37,050 bases of DNA from Actinomycetes bacterium (lineage in GTDB: Bacteria > Actinomycetota > Acidimicrobiia > Acidimicrobiales > Bog-793): the NCBI GenBank assembly GCA_021838945.1, contig JAKCCH010000022.1, forward strand, positions 1 to 37,050, given 5' to 3'. A program made the position numbers and the translations under genes. Shown piece after piece: positions 23,704 to 30,785 of the stretch. Position 1 is the stretch's first letter, and the number at the start of each line of letters is the position of its first letter. Under the pieces are notes generated by a model. The model was not told the origin of the DNA and made no database searches. It was given only the letters and a program-made list of their open reading frames with translations.

Positions 23704-25347
23704 TCACCTCTGCACGAGTGCTCGCCCGGGCTCGTCTTCCTCTTCGGCGGCGACGGAGCCGGCCGGCAGCGGCTCGAGAGCCGATCGGGCCGAGTCGAAC
23801 CCGGCGAGGGCTCGGCGGTCGCGCTCTGCCGCTGCCATCACGAGGACGAGAACGATCGCCGCCACTGCCAGCACGGGAAGCACGACCGCGGCGAGGACGT
23901 CGACCGGCGCAACCGACGGCGACCAGTTCGGGTGCCTGACCGAGAGCAGGTTGAGTGGGCCGTTGGTGGACACGCTGTAACGGCGCAGCATCGCCCAGAA
24001 ACAAACCCCGTCCAACACAGCCCAGCCGACGATCATCCCCGCCGCGACGCGGCGTCCGGCTGCCGAGGCACGCAGGCCGCTGCCCGATCGCCATGCGGCC
24101 ATTGCGGAGACGAGGACGATCGCGACGGCGAAGGGGATCGTGTAGCGACCTTGCCAGTTGATCCCGTCCTGCCGCACGCGAGGGGCAGCGAGCGCGACCG
24201 GTATGAGGAGCGTGGCGAGGAACGAGAACCCGATCGCCCCTCGCTCCCGCGCAGTCCCGCGGACGAAGCCGGTGATCACGAGCAGGCAGAGGGCGACGAA
24301 GGCCACGACGAAGGCCGGAACAGGCAGCTGTGTCTCCTTCGTGAGCGCCCCCACCATCTGCTCGGCGAACCAGCCCTCACGGTCGAGCACGAGCTGGACT
24401 TCACGCCAGTCCGACGCGTGCTTGTAGACGAGGAGGAAGTTCGGCCATGGCTGGATCGCGAGAGCGTGTGCCCCGAGGATCCAGGCGGTGGCGAGGGCGG
24501 TCGTGACGAGGATGACGCCGACCCAGATGCGGACATCCCGCAGTCGCAGCCACGCACGCCAGTACGCCCAGGGCACGAGGATGAACGCCACGATGCCAAG
24601 GCAGGCGAGCCAGAGCGGTGAGAGTCCACGGACGAGGCACAGGGCGGCACCGGCTCCACCGGTGGCTCCGACGAGCAGGCGCGGCGGTCTCACCTCGGCT
24701 GAGTGCACCGCCGCGTGCAAGGCCAACCCGACCACGCCCGTCGCAGTCAGCAAGCCGAGCGTCGCTTCGAGGCCGTTCGGCTGGATCGTGGAATCCATGT
24801 AGATCGCGACGGGCGTGAGGGCGCAGCAGTAACCGACGAGGATCCCCGAGCCCATCCGGAAGCGCCTGATCAGGAAGACGCCGAAGGCGAGCAGGGCGGA
24901 GTTGAGGAGCGCCGAGATCACACGCATCCACGCCATGGAGGACACGGAGTGCGACAGCGCCGTCGGCCAGCCGACGAGGATGTAGTAGAGGGGCGGGTAG
25001 CGGCCGACGTGGGTCCGCGCCGGCCAGATCTGAGAGCTCGCGACGATCTTCGGGGCACAACCCGCCGGGATGTAGGCGCGCTGGCGGTAGCAGTCGAAGT
25101 TGCCGATGGCGCGGGCGTAGGTGCGCGGCACGTACATCGTCATGGTGGCGCTGTTCTGGCCCGCCGCGTGCTGCCCGAGCCACTCTCCTCGCCATACCGC
25201 AGCTGCCTTCACGACGTGATGGGGCTCGTCCGGCGACGACATGAGAGGCACCGACCACGACCAGAGGATCATGATCGCGGCGAAGGCGCCGAAGGCGCCG
25301 AGCCCAGCGGCTCCGCCCCGAGCCGCCTTCGGAGACCCCCGCGCCAT
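23704..25347 (-). CDS. DUF2142-like polytopic membrane protein
   Basis: This 547-residue inner-membrane protein has roughly a dozen hydrophobic segments. The first is residues 14-35, followed by the extracytoplasmic SSPDEPHHVVKAAAVWRGEWLG and RYPPLYYILVGWPTAL. The DEPxH and PPLYY motifs are typical of DUF2142, a GT-C-like group suspected of moving or transferring lipid-linked sugars. No donor or acceptor can be named. The charged C-terminal tail (EEEDEPGRALVQR) is cytoplasmic or disordered. TACATT lies 7 bases before the ATG with no Shine-Dalgarno, another leaderless candidate. It converges on the deaminase gene 13 bases away. Confidence 0.78.
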   Translation of the reverse strand: MARGSPKAARGGAAGLGAFGAFAAIMILWSWSVPLMSSPDEPHHVVKAAAVWRGEWLGQHAAGQNSATMTMYVPRTYARAIGNFDCYRQRAYIPAGCAPKIVASSQIWPARTHVGRYPPLYYILVGWPTALSHSVSSMAWMRVISALLNSALLAFGVFLIRRFRMGSGILVGYCCALTPVAIYMDSTIQPNGLEATLGLLTATGVVGLALHAAVHSAEVRPPRLLVGATGGAGAALCLVRGLSPLWLACLGIVAFILVPWAYWRAWLRLRDVRIWVGVILVTTALATAWILGAHALAIQPWPNFLLVYKHASDWREVQLVLDREGWFAEQMVGALTKETQLPVPAFVVAFVALCLLVITGFVRGTARERGAIGFSFLATLLIPVALAAPRVRQDGINWQGRYTIPFAVAIVLVSAMAAWRSGSGLRASAAGRRVAAGMIVGWAVLDGVCFWAMLRRYSVSTNGPLNLLSVRHPNWSPSVAPVDVLAAVVLPVLAVAAIVLVLVMAAAERDRRALAGFDSARSALEPLPAGSVAAEEEDEPGRALVQR

Positions 25348-25394
25348 CGAGACGAATGTAGCCGTCGGTCAGGTGGAACGGCTGGCTTGCCCGT

Positions 25395-26021
25395 TCACGA
25401 AGGAAAGCCGCCCTCGCCCCAGTCCTCGAGCAGGTCTCCATCCGGCTGCGAGCGGAGAAGGGGGATCGCACCGAGCGTCTTCACCATCGCGGCGTCCTCA
25501 CCGAGGACCGCCTGCCACCCGCTCGCTTCTGTGAGCAAGGCGCCGAAGACGACGGGCTCGCCACCGATGCGGCGTACGAGGTTGATCGCCGCCCGGCTGG
25601 AGCCGCCCGTCGAGATGACGTCGTCGACGATGCCGACGCGCTTGCCGGCGACCGCCTCGATGCGGCGCCGGTCGAACAGCAGCCGCTGGTCTGCCCGGGT
25701 CGTGATGGACCGGACCGACTCGGCGACGGCGTCCTGGAGGTGGATCTTCGGCGTCTTGTGGAGGATGGCGTAATCGTCGAGGCCGAGCGCCCTCGTCACC
25801 TCGATCGCGAGCGGGATGCCCATGGTGGCGACGGAGGCGACGATCTCGACGTCATGGGGCTCCATGAGCGCGGCGAGCTCCTTTCCGGCGAGCTCGGAGA
25901 AGTGCAGCCCGTGATCCACGCTGATCAACAGCGCGATCGAGAGCCCGGGTGCGACCTCGACGATCGGGAGCTCGACTTCCTGCGAGCCGACGGTGGCGCG
26001 ATAGGTGCGCTCCCCGGTCAT
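25395..26021 (-). CDS. Purine/orotate-type phosphoribosyltransferase
   Basis: This is a type I phosphoribosyltransferase of about 208 residues. The PRPP loop is RVGIVDDVISTGGSSRAAI (the acidic pair followed by the phosphate-binding TGG). Upstream, VEIVASVATMGIPLAIEVTRALG and YAILHKTPKIH resemble adenine phosphoribosyltransferase-like proteins that bind 6-aminopurines or xanthine. The base is not determinable by eye. GTG-ATG (26024/26021) gives two adjacent starts, and the ATG overlaps the upstream stop by one base (TGATG), showing tight coupling to the Rieske stub and HAD gene. Confidence 0.8.
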   Translation of the reverse strand: MTGERTYRATVGSQEVELPIVEVAPGLSIALLISVDHGLHFSELAGKELAALMEPHDVEIVASVATMGIPLAIEVTRALGLDDYAILHKTPKIHLQDAVAESVRSITTRADQRLLFDRRRIEAVAGKRVGIVDDVISTGGSSRAAINLVRRIGGEPVVFGALLTEASGWQAVLGEDAAMVKTLGAIPLLRSQPDGDLLEDWGEGGFPS

Positions 26022-26179
26022 CACGAGAGCGCGGCCGCCGCGGCTTGCGCCGCCGGGTCTGCCACCGGGAGCAACATGAAACGGCCCGGCTGCTCACCGA
26101 TCTCGCCCGAGCGCGCGATCGGATGCCAGCAGCGGCGGAGAGCCGGATTGGTGTTGGAGATCATCGTCGGCTCGGTCAC
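26021..26179 (-). pseudogene. Truncated Rieske oxygenase N-terminus (52 codons)
   Basis: The product begins TEPTMISNTNPALRRCWHPI and continues ARSGEIGEQPGRFMLLPV. This is the start of Rieske-type aromatic-ring hydroxylating oxygenases (LRRCWHPVA...), which should continue into a Rieske domain with CxH and CxxH ligands. Here an alanine-rich tail leads to TGA after 52 residues, and the phosphoribosyltransferase begins at the same bases, so no iron-sulfur cluster can be built. The GTG overlaps the HAD stop (GTGA) and the stop overlaps the next ATG. The truncated frame is thus neatly embedded in the operon rather than drifting. It may be a relic or a short peptide that has kept a purpose. Confidence 0.5.
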
Positions 26180-26892
26180 GTGAAGGATCCCCTGAGCAGC
26201 TCTGCCGCCAACCTCGTCATATCGAAGATCACGGTAACCCCCTCGAGGGTCAGCCGTTCGATCGGGACGAGTCCCCCGGCGTAGGCGATGGCCCGCATCC
26301 CGGCGGCTCGCGCGGCTTCCAACCCGGGAGGGCTGTCCTCGACCACGGCGCAGCGCGCGGGAGCCACGCCGAGCGTGTGGGCGGCGTGCAGGAAGAGATC
26401 GGGAGCAGGCTTGCCCCGTTCGACCTCGGTGGCTGAGAACACCCGACCTTCGAAGTGCTCCCAGAGATCCGTGTGACCGAGGGTGAACCGGAGCTTCTCC
26501 TGTGTGCCGCTCGATGCCACGGCGGTCTCCACGCCGGCGGCAGCCAGCTCGTCGAGGGCTTGGTGGATGCCCTGCACCGCCGTCAGCTCGCGCTCGAAGG
26601 CCTCCCGGTAGCGCGGCTCCATCTCCTCGAGCCAGGCGGGTGGCAAGGTGATGCCGAGGTGCTCCTCGATCTGCGCCACGTAGTCGGCGTCGCTGATGCC
26701 GAGGAAGCGGCGCACGATCTCGTCGGGCGTGATCTCCCATCCGAGGTTGCCGAGGATGCCGACCTCGACCTGTACCGCCAGCCGCTCGGAGTCCACGAGC
26801 ACGCCGTCGCAGTCGAAGATCACGAGATCTGGTGCGTCGTATGCGGATGGCTGCTTCCCGGCCTGGTCGATCAGTTCAGCACCCTCGTGCAC
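26176..26892 (-). CDS. HAD-superfamily phosphatase (beta-phosphoglucomutase-like)
   Basis: This 238-residue haloacid dehalogenase-like hydrolase has motif I LVIFDCDGVLVDSE (nucleophile first Asp), motif II VASSG, motif III lysine in ERGKPAPDLFLHAA and motif IV VVEDSPPGLEAARAAGM. The helical cap between motifs I and II is the C1 type of sugar-phosphate phosphatases and beta-phosphoglucomutases. Start at GTG 26892 overlaps the upstream gene by 22 bases. A later GTG at 26823 would begin right at motif I and is possible. The specific phosphate ester is unknown. Confidence 0.87.
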   Translation of the reverse strand: MHEGAELIDQAGKQPSAYDAPDLVIFDCDGVLVDSERLAVQVEVGILGNLGWEITPDEIVRRFLGISDADYVAQIEEHLGITLPPAWLEEMEPRYREAFERELTAVQGIHQALDELAAAGVETAVASSGTQEKLRFTLGHTDLWEHFEGRVFSATEVERGKPAPDLFLHAAHTLGVAPARCAVVEDSPPGLEAARAAGMRAIAYAGGLVPIERLTLEGVTVIFDMTRLAAELLRGSFT

Positions 26893-28010
26893 AGGATCGG
26901 CGGGAGGTTGTCCACGAAGAGCCGCCAGTTCTCACCGCCGTCGGCCGACGCATAGACCTGGCCGGTGCGTGTCCCGAAGACGAGCGGGAAGGGCGCGCTG
27001 CGGCCGACGTCGAACGCGTCCCGCAGCACCGTCAGGTGTGCGTTCGAGGAGGGCATCCCCCGACCGAGTGGCTGCCATGACTCGCCTGCATCGGACGTCC
27101 GGTAGACCCGGCACGTACCTTCTGCCGTGCAGCGGTACTCGTCGGACTCGAGCGGGAACACGAACGCCGTGCCCGGCTCGTCAGGGTGGGCGACGATCGG
27201 GAACCCGAAGTCCGACGGCACACCGTCGGGCTCTCCCGGCCGGCCGACGTTCGCCCAGTGGTCGCCGGCATCGAGCGACCGGTAGATGCCCCAGTGGTTT
27301 TGCAGCCAGAGGACGTCCGGTCCTTCGGCATCGAAGGCGACCTTGTGGACGCATTGGCCGAAGTCGACGTCGGAGTTGGAGAGGTGAACTGCCTTGATGC
27401 CGGCGTTCTTCGGATGCCAGGTCGCACCCCCGTCGTCGGAGCGGTACACACCTCCGGTCGAGATGCCGACGACGACGCGTTCGGGGCGGTCCGGGTGGGT
27501 GAGGATCGTGTGGAGACCGAGGCCACCGCCACCCGGCTCCCATCGCTCCCGATGCGGGTGGTTCCAGAGCCCACCGACGAGCTCGAAGGACGTCCCGCCG
27601 TCCTCGGATCGGAAGAGAGCGGCAGGCTCGACGCCGGCGAGGATCGGCGGCATGCCGTCGGAGCCGCCGGGCGCCGCCTCGTGGCGACGATCGCGGTGCA
27701 GTTGCCAGACCTGCGCGAGTGCCGCCCCGGTGCTCTCCGGAAAGGCGATCGGGCGTCCAGTCGGCTCGGACCAGGTCGTCCCGCCATCGATGCTCGAGTG
27801 GATCGTCGGGCCGTAACGCGGATCGGTCGTGGCGGCGACATACCTGCCTCCGACCTCGACGAAGGCAGGCACGTGCTGACCCTTGAACCAGGGCCCGTCG
27901 GCGAGGCCGTCACTGACGAGGAACAGGCCCTTCACCGTCCCGACCGCGAGGGCCAGGTGATCGGTTGCGCGCGCTCGGAACCCAGCTGGAGGACCGGATC
28001 GTGGTGGCAT
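26871..28010 (-). CDS. Asp-box/BNR-repeat beta-propeller protein
   Basis: This 379-residue protein is built of BNR/Asp-box repeats. I count six SxDxGxxW-like motifs: SIDGGTTWSEP, SEDGGTSFELV, SDDGGATWHPK, SLDAGDHWANV, TSDAGESWQPL and SADGGENWRLF. This predicts a six-bladed propeller resembling sialidase or photosystem-assembly Ycf48-like folds. There is no signal peptide and no sialidase FRIP motif, so enzymatic sialidase activity is not supported. It starts at ATG 28010, 14 bases after the HMG-CoA lyase stop, probably in the same transcript. CATACT lies 6 bases before the ATG and could be an internal -10. Confidence 0.8.
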   Translation of the reverse strand: MPPRSGPPAGFRARATDHLALAVGTVKGLFLVSDGLADGPWFKGQHVPAFVEVGGRYVAATTDPRYGPTIHSSIDGGTTWSEPTGRPIAFPESTGAALAQVWQLHRDRRHEAAPGGSDGMPPILAGVEPAALFRSEDGGTSFELVGGLWNHPHRERWEPGGGGLGLHTILTHPDRPERVVVGISTGGVYRSDDGGATWHPKNAGIKAVHLSNSDVDFGQCVHKVAFDAEGPDVLWLQNHWGIYRSLDAGDHWANVGRPGEPDGVPSDFGFPIVAHPDEPGTAFVFPLESDEYRCTAEGTCRVYRTSDAGESWQPLGRGMPSSNAHLTVLRDAFDVGRSAPFPLVFGTRTGQVYASADGGENWRLFVDNLPPILCTRVLN

Positions 28011-28024
28011 ACGCGAAGTATGGC

Positions 28025-29005
28025 CTACGGGCCCCGGACCTTGCTGGAAAGCTCGTGACCGACAAGCTGGCGGGTCATCCGGGCCGCGCCGAGGAGTCGA
28101 TCGAGCTCGATGCCCGTCTCGACACCGGAGGCGTCGAGGAAGGCGACGAAGTCCTCGGTGGCGAGGTTGCCGCCGGCGCCCTCGGCGAACGGGGACCCGC
28201 CGAGGCCACCGACGGAGGTGTCGAAGCGGGTCACCCCGAGCGCCAGCGCGGCATAGGCGTTGGCGAGCGCCGTACCCCTCGTCTCATGCAGGTGGAGTCC
28301 GGGGTCCACGCCCGGCAGGGCCCGGTCGAGGTTCGAGAGGACCGTGTCGATGACGGCGGGCGTTGCCACTCCGGTCGTGTCCGCAAGGGTGATGGCGTCG
28401 GCCCTCCCGGCGTCGCTGCCGGCCCCGTCGCCTGCGACGCGACTTGCGAGGTCGGCCACGAACTCGGGCCGGATGGCAGCCTCGTACGGCGAGCCGAAGG
28501 CGCAGGAGATGACGACGTCGACCGCGACGCCCTGACGGTGCGCCAGCTCCGCGACGCGGGCGATCTCGAGGACGGAGTCGTCGATGGAACGGCGTACGTT
28601 TCGCTCGTTGTAGGTCGGGCTCGCCGCCACCGTGACGGTGAGCTCGTCGACCCCGGCGGCGAGCGCGTCCTCGGCGCCACGGACGTTCGGCACGAGCGCA
28701 GTCACCCTCGGCTGTGGCCGGCTGCTCCTCGCGAGGTGATCGCGGAGACGGGCGATGACCTCGGCCGCTCCCGCCATCGAAGGCACCGCTGTTGGGGACA
28801 CGAAGCTCGCCGCCTCGATGCGGGTGACGCCGGCATCGACGAGAGCCGCCGCAAGCTCCGCACGTTGCTCGGGGTGAACCGGCTGCTCGGCCTGCAGCCC
28901 GTCACGCGGCCCGACCTCTCGGATCGTGACCCTGCCTGGGAGGGTGGGCAGATGGGATCTCGACACCGGCGGCACGCTATCGAGGAGGGCGCGGCTTTGT
29001 CGCAT
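28025..29005 (-). CDS. Hydroxymethylglutaryl-CoA lyase family protein
   Basis: This 326-residue DRE-TIM metallolyase carries VTIREVGPRDGLQAE, the metal- and catalysis-bearing N-terminal strand, IEAASFVSPTAVPSMAG, the metal ligands in LHLHETRGTALANAYAALALG, and the GGLGGSPFAEGAGGNLATEDFVAFLD loop. In HMG-CoA lyase the loop cysteine (GLGGCPYA) is catalytically important. Here the corresponding residue is serine (GGSPFA), so a related lyase or a lower-activity variant is possible. ATG 29005 was chosen. A GTG 13 codons in gives a length closer to 300. The long open frame further upstream crosses tRNA genes and is not coding. First gene of the minus-strand run. Confidence 0.82.
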   Translation of the reverse strand: MRQSRALLDSVPPVSRSHLPTLPGRVTIREVGPRDGLQAEQPVHPEQRAELAAALVDAGVTRIEAASFVSPTAVPSMAGAAEVIARLRDHLARSSRPQPRVTALVPNVRGAEDALAAGVDELTVTVAASPTYNERNVRRSIDDSVLEIARVAELAHRQGVAVDVVISCAFGSPYEAAIRPEFVADLASRVAGDGAGSDAGRADAITLADTTGVATPAVIDTVLSNLDRALPGVDPGLHLHETRGTALANAYAALALGVTRFDTSVGGLGGSPFAEGAGGNLATEDFVAFLDASGVETGIELDRLLGAARMTRQLVGHELSSKVRGP

Positions 29006-29045
29006 GTGCTCGTGGCCGGAGGACAGCCGTTGCGGCGGTGGTAAG

Positions 29046-29051
29046 TAGGGT
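29046..29051 (+). promoter_or_regulatory. -10 element of the riboflavin kinase gene
   Basis: TAGGGT ends 8 bases before the GTG at 29060, with no Shine-Dalgarno. The 54-base gap to the divergent lyase start holds no other recognised site. Confidence 0.35.
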
Positions 29052-29059
29052 GGCGGCCC

Positions 29060-29443
29060 GTGGCTCACCTGGTGTTGTCCGGCGTCGTCGTCCGTGGCGA
29101 TCAGCGTGGGCGCGCGCTGGGCTTCCCGACCGCCAATGTCGAAGTCGACGATGCGCTCCTCCCGGGCGACGGGATCTATGCAGGTTGGCTCGAGGACGAA
29201 GCCGGGGTGCGACGGGTGGCGGCGGTGTCCGTGGGCGGTCGCCCGACCTACTACGGCGACCACGGCGCGCGCCTCGTGGAGGCCCACGTGCTCGACTTCA
29301 CCGGCGACCTGTACGGGCAGCACGTGCGGATCGGGGTGGGGGAGGCGGTGCGCGGGCAGGAGCGTTTCTCCTCCAACGAGGAGCTGATCGATCAGATGCG
29401 CCGCGATGTGGAAGCAGTCCGGGTTGCAGCTGCCTCCGGTTGA
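29060..29443 (+). CDS. Stand-alone riboflavin kinase domain
   Basis: This 127-residue protein corresponds to the C-terminal half of bacterial bifunctional RibF. Its marks are VVRGDQRGRALGFPTANVEVDD with the GFPTAN nucleotide/flavin loop, GIYAGWLEDEAGVRRVAAVSVGGRPTYYG, the catalytic glutamate in VEAHVLDFTGDLYGQHVRIG, and RGQERFSSNEELIDQMRRDVEAV. It would phosphorylate riboflavin to FMN. The N-terminal FAD-synthetase (adenylyltransferase) domain that normally precedes it is absent, and the DNA upstream is the divergent lyase gene, so this is a one-domain protein rather than a fragment of a local fusion. A second, full RibF elsewhere is possible. Confidence 0.82.
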   Translation: MAHLVLSGVVVRGDQRGRALGFPTANVEVDDALLPGDGIYAGWLEDEAGVRRVAAVSVGGRPTYYGDHGARLVEAHVLDFTGDLYGQHVRIGVGEAVRGQERFSSNEELIDQMRRDVEAVRVAAASG

Positions 29444-29459
29444 GCTCGGGTCGGAGCCG

Positions 29460-29485
29460 CCCGGCCTCGGTCTGCAGCGGCCGGG
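29460..29485 (+). terminator. GC hairpin after the riboflavin kinase gene
   Basis: CCCGGCC (29460-29466) and GGCCGGG (29479-29485) form a 7 bp stem with a 12-base loop, 16 bases after the stop codon. No T-tract follows, so it is only a possible terminator. Confidence 0.35.
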
Positions 29486-29564
29486 ACGCCGACCGCCATG
29501 TGTCATGCTGGAGGGGTTCGCACAGCGGCCCAACGGGTACTGCGTGGCCGCTCTGGGCGTACAT

Positions 29565-29641
29565 GGTGGCCGTAGCTCAGTTGGTAGAGCGTCGGGTTGT
29601 GGTCCCGAATGTCGGGGGTTCGAGTCCCCTCGGTCACCCCA
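29565..29641 (+). tRNA. tRNA-His (GTG anticodon)
   Basis: The cloverleaf is complete. The acceptor GTGGCCG pairs with CGGTCAC, the D-arm is GCTC-AGTTGGTA-GAGC, and the anticodon arm is TCGGG-TTGTGGT-CCCGA with GTG at 34-36. The T-arm is GGGGG-TTCGAGT-CCCCT (one mismatch at its base), and CCA is encoded at 29639-29641. The G at 29565 is the extra G-1 of tRNA-His, opposite C73. Confidence 0.95.
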
Positions 29642-29750
29642 GTCCAGTCCCGGTTGGGTCGGTGCGCTCCGGCACACCAGTCGCGCCCCGGCTGTCGTCG
29701 CTGTGGCGGAGGGTGGCCGGCCGAGCGGCTAATGTCTCCTGCCGAACCAC

Positions 29751-29824
29751 GCGCCTCTAGCTCAATTTGGCAGAGCAACGGACTCTTAATCCGCAGGTTC
29801 TGGGTTCGAGTCCCAGGGGGCGCA
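29751..29824 (+). tRNA. tRNA-Lys (CTT anticodon)
   Basis: The acceptor GCGCCTC pairs with GGGGCGC (one G-U). The anticodon loop is CTCTTAA with CTT at 34-36, and the T-arm CTGGG-TTCGAGT-CCCAG is perfect. The anticodon stem has an A-C mismatch at its outer pair. CCA is not encoded (ACC follows), unlike the tRNA-His 110 bases upstream. The 265 bases after it, up to the regulator gene, contain only the repeat and promoter listed next. Confidence 0.94.
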
Positions 29825-29986
29825 CCTGCTGGCGGCGCAGGCTCTGGTGCTCGCCGGCAGTTCGGCATGGCCGGGACGATCGGCCCGGTGGTGGGCGCTT
29901 GTGTGCGGAGCTGGAGCGCCCGGCGAGACGTGACCTCCCCGTGCCGGCTTCGTCGCGTCCGGGTCGGGTCGTCGAGGCACCGTTGA

Positions 29987-30004
29987 ACCGGCAGGACCGG
30001 CAGG
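29987..30004 (+). repeat. Tandem 9-base repeat upstream of the response regulator
   Basis: ACCGGCAGG occurs twice in direct succession, followed by ACCACC. It lies 25 bases upstream of the presumed -10 of the response-regulator gene. OmpR-family regulators bind direct repeats, usually spaced 10-11 bases, so this could be an autoregulatory site, but the 9-base period is not ideal. Confidence 0.3.
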
Positions 30005-30028
30005 ACCACCGGCTCGAGCGCGAGCGAT

Positions 30029-30034
30029 TAATTT
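30029..30034 (+). promoter_or_regulatory. -10 element of the two-component operon
   Basis: TAATTT is the most AT-rich hexamer in the region. Transcription would start near 30041, giving a 50-base leader with AGGAGG at 30074-30079. This excludes the upstream in-frame TTG at 30033 as a start. Confidence 0.4.
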
Positions 30035-30089
30035 GCCCGAGCATCGACAACGCCTGAAGGCACGCGTGCCACAAGGAGGCGAGGACGAC

Positions 30090-30785
30090 TTGAAGGGAAC
30101 GGTGATCGTCGTCGACGACGAGACGAAGCTCCGCGACCTCGTCAGAGCCTTCCTCGAGCGCGAGGGCCTGACGGTCTTCACGGCCGCCACCGGCTCGGAG
30201 GCTCTGTCGCTCGCCGAGAAGGTCCAGCCCGATCTCGTCGTGCTCGACCTCGGTCTCCCGGACGTCACCGGCGAGGACATCGCCCGTGAGCTCCGCAGTC
30301 GCTCCGATGTGCGCATCCTCATGCTCACCGCCAAGGCAGGAGACGAAGACCGCGTGAAGGGCCTCGAGATCGGCGCCGACGACTACGTCACGAAGCCGTT
30401 CAACTCGCGTGAGCTCGTCCTCCGGGTGCAGGCGCTCATGCGCCGCAGCCGGACGTGGGAGGGGAGCACGGGCGTGCGCTCGTTCGGAGAAGGTGTCATC
30501 ACCATCGACGACGGGCGCCACGAGGTTCGCTGCCGCGGCGAGGTCGTCCACCTGTCGCCCACCGAATGGGGGATCCTCGAGACGCTGACCCGGATGCCCG
30601 GCAGGGTCTACTCCCGCTACGAGCTCGTCAATGCGGCGCGGGGCTACGAGTGGGAGGGATACGAGCGCGTGATCGACAGCCACGTGAAGAACCTCCGGCG
30701 CAAGCTCGGCGGTGACACAGGGGGCCGCAAGGTGGTCGAGACCGTCGTCGGCTACGGGTACCGTTTCGGGCTGGAGAAGGACTGA
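30090..30785 (+). CDS. OmpR/PhoB-family response regulator
   Basis: This 231-residue cytoplasmic transcription factor has a receiver domain (residues 4-115) with the acidic pair in VIVVDDE, phospho-acceptor D53 in VVLDLGLPD, threonine in MLTAKAG and lysine in VTKPFNS. A winged-helix DNA-binding domain follows (about 135-228), with LSPTEWGILETLTRMPGRVYSRYELV and VIDSHVKNLRRKLG. I chose TTG 30090 because AGGAGG ends 10 bases upstream and the receiver begins there (LKGTVIVVDDE). The TGA overlaps the ATG of the kinase gene (TGATG). The closest well-known relatives by pattern are MtrA/RegX3-like regulators, but the regulon is unknown. Confidence 0.92.
   Translation: MKGTVIVVDDETKLRDLVRAFLEREGLTVFTAATGSEALSLAEKVQPDLVVLDLGLPDVTGEDIARELRSRSDVRILMLTAKAGDEDRVKGLEIGADDYVTKPFNSRELVLRVQALMRRSRTWEGSTGVRSFGEGVITIDDGRHEVRCRGEVVHLSPTEWGILETLTRMPGRVYSRYELVNAARGYEWEGYERVIDSHVKNLRRKLGGDTGGRKVVETVVGYGYRFGLEKD

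Noticed and set aside
29005-29677. Long upstream extension of the HMG-CoA lyase frame, containing GDSNPRHSGPQPDAL.
   Set aside because: That peptide is the familiar antisense translation of a tRNA gene (tRNA-His here), found as an artefact in many databases.
29757-30009. Antisense frames over tRNA-Lys with peptides such as PPGTRTQNLRIKSPLL.
   Set aside because: Again antisense translation of a tRNA, not a protein gene.
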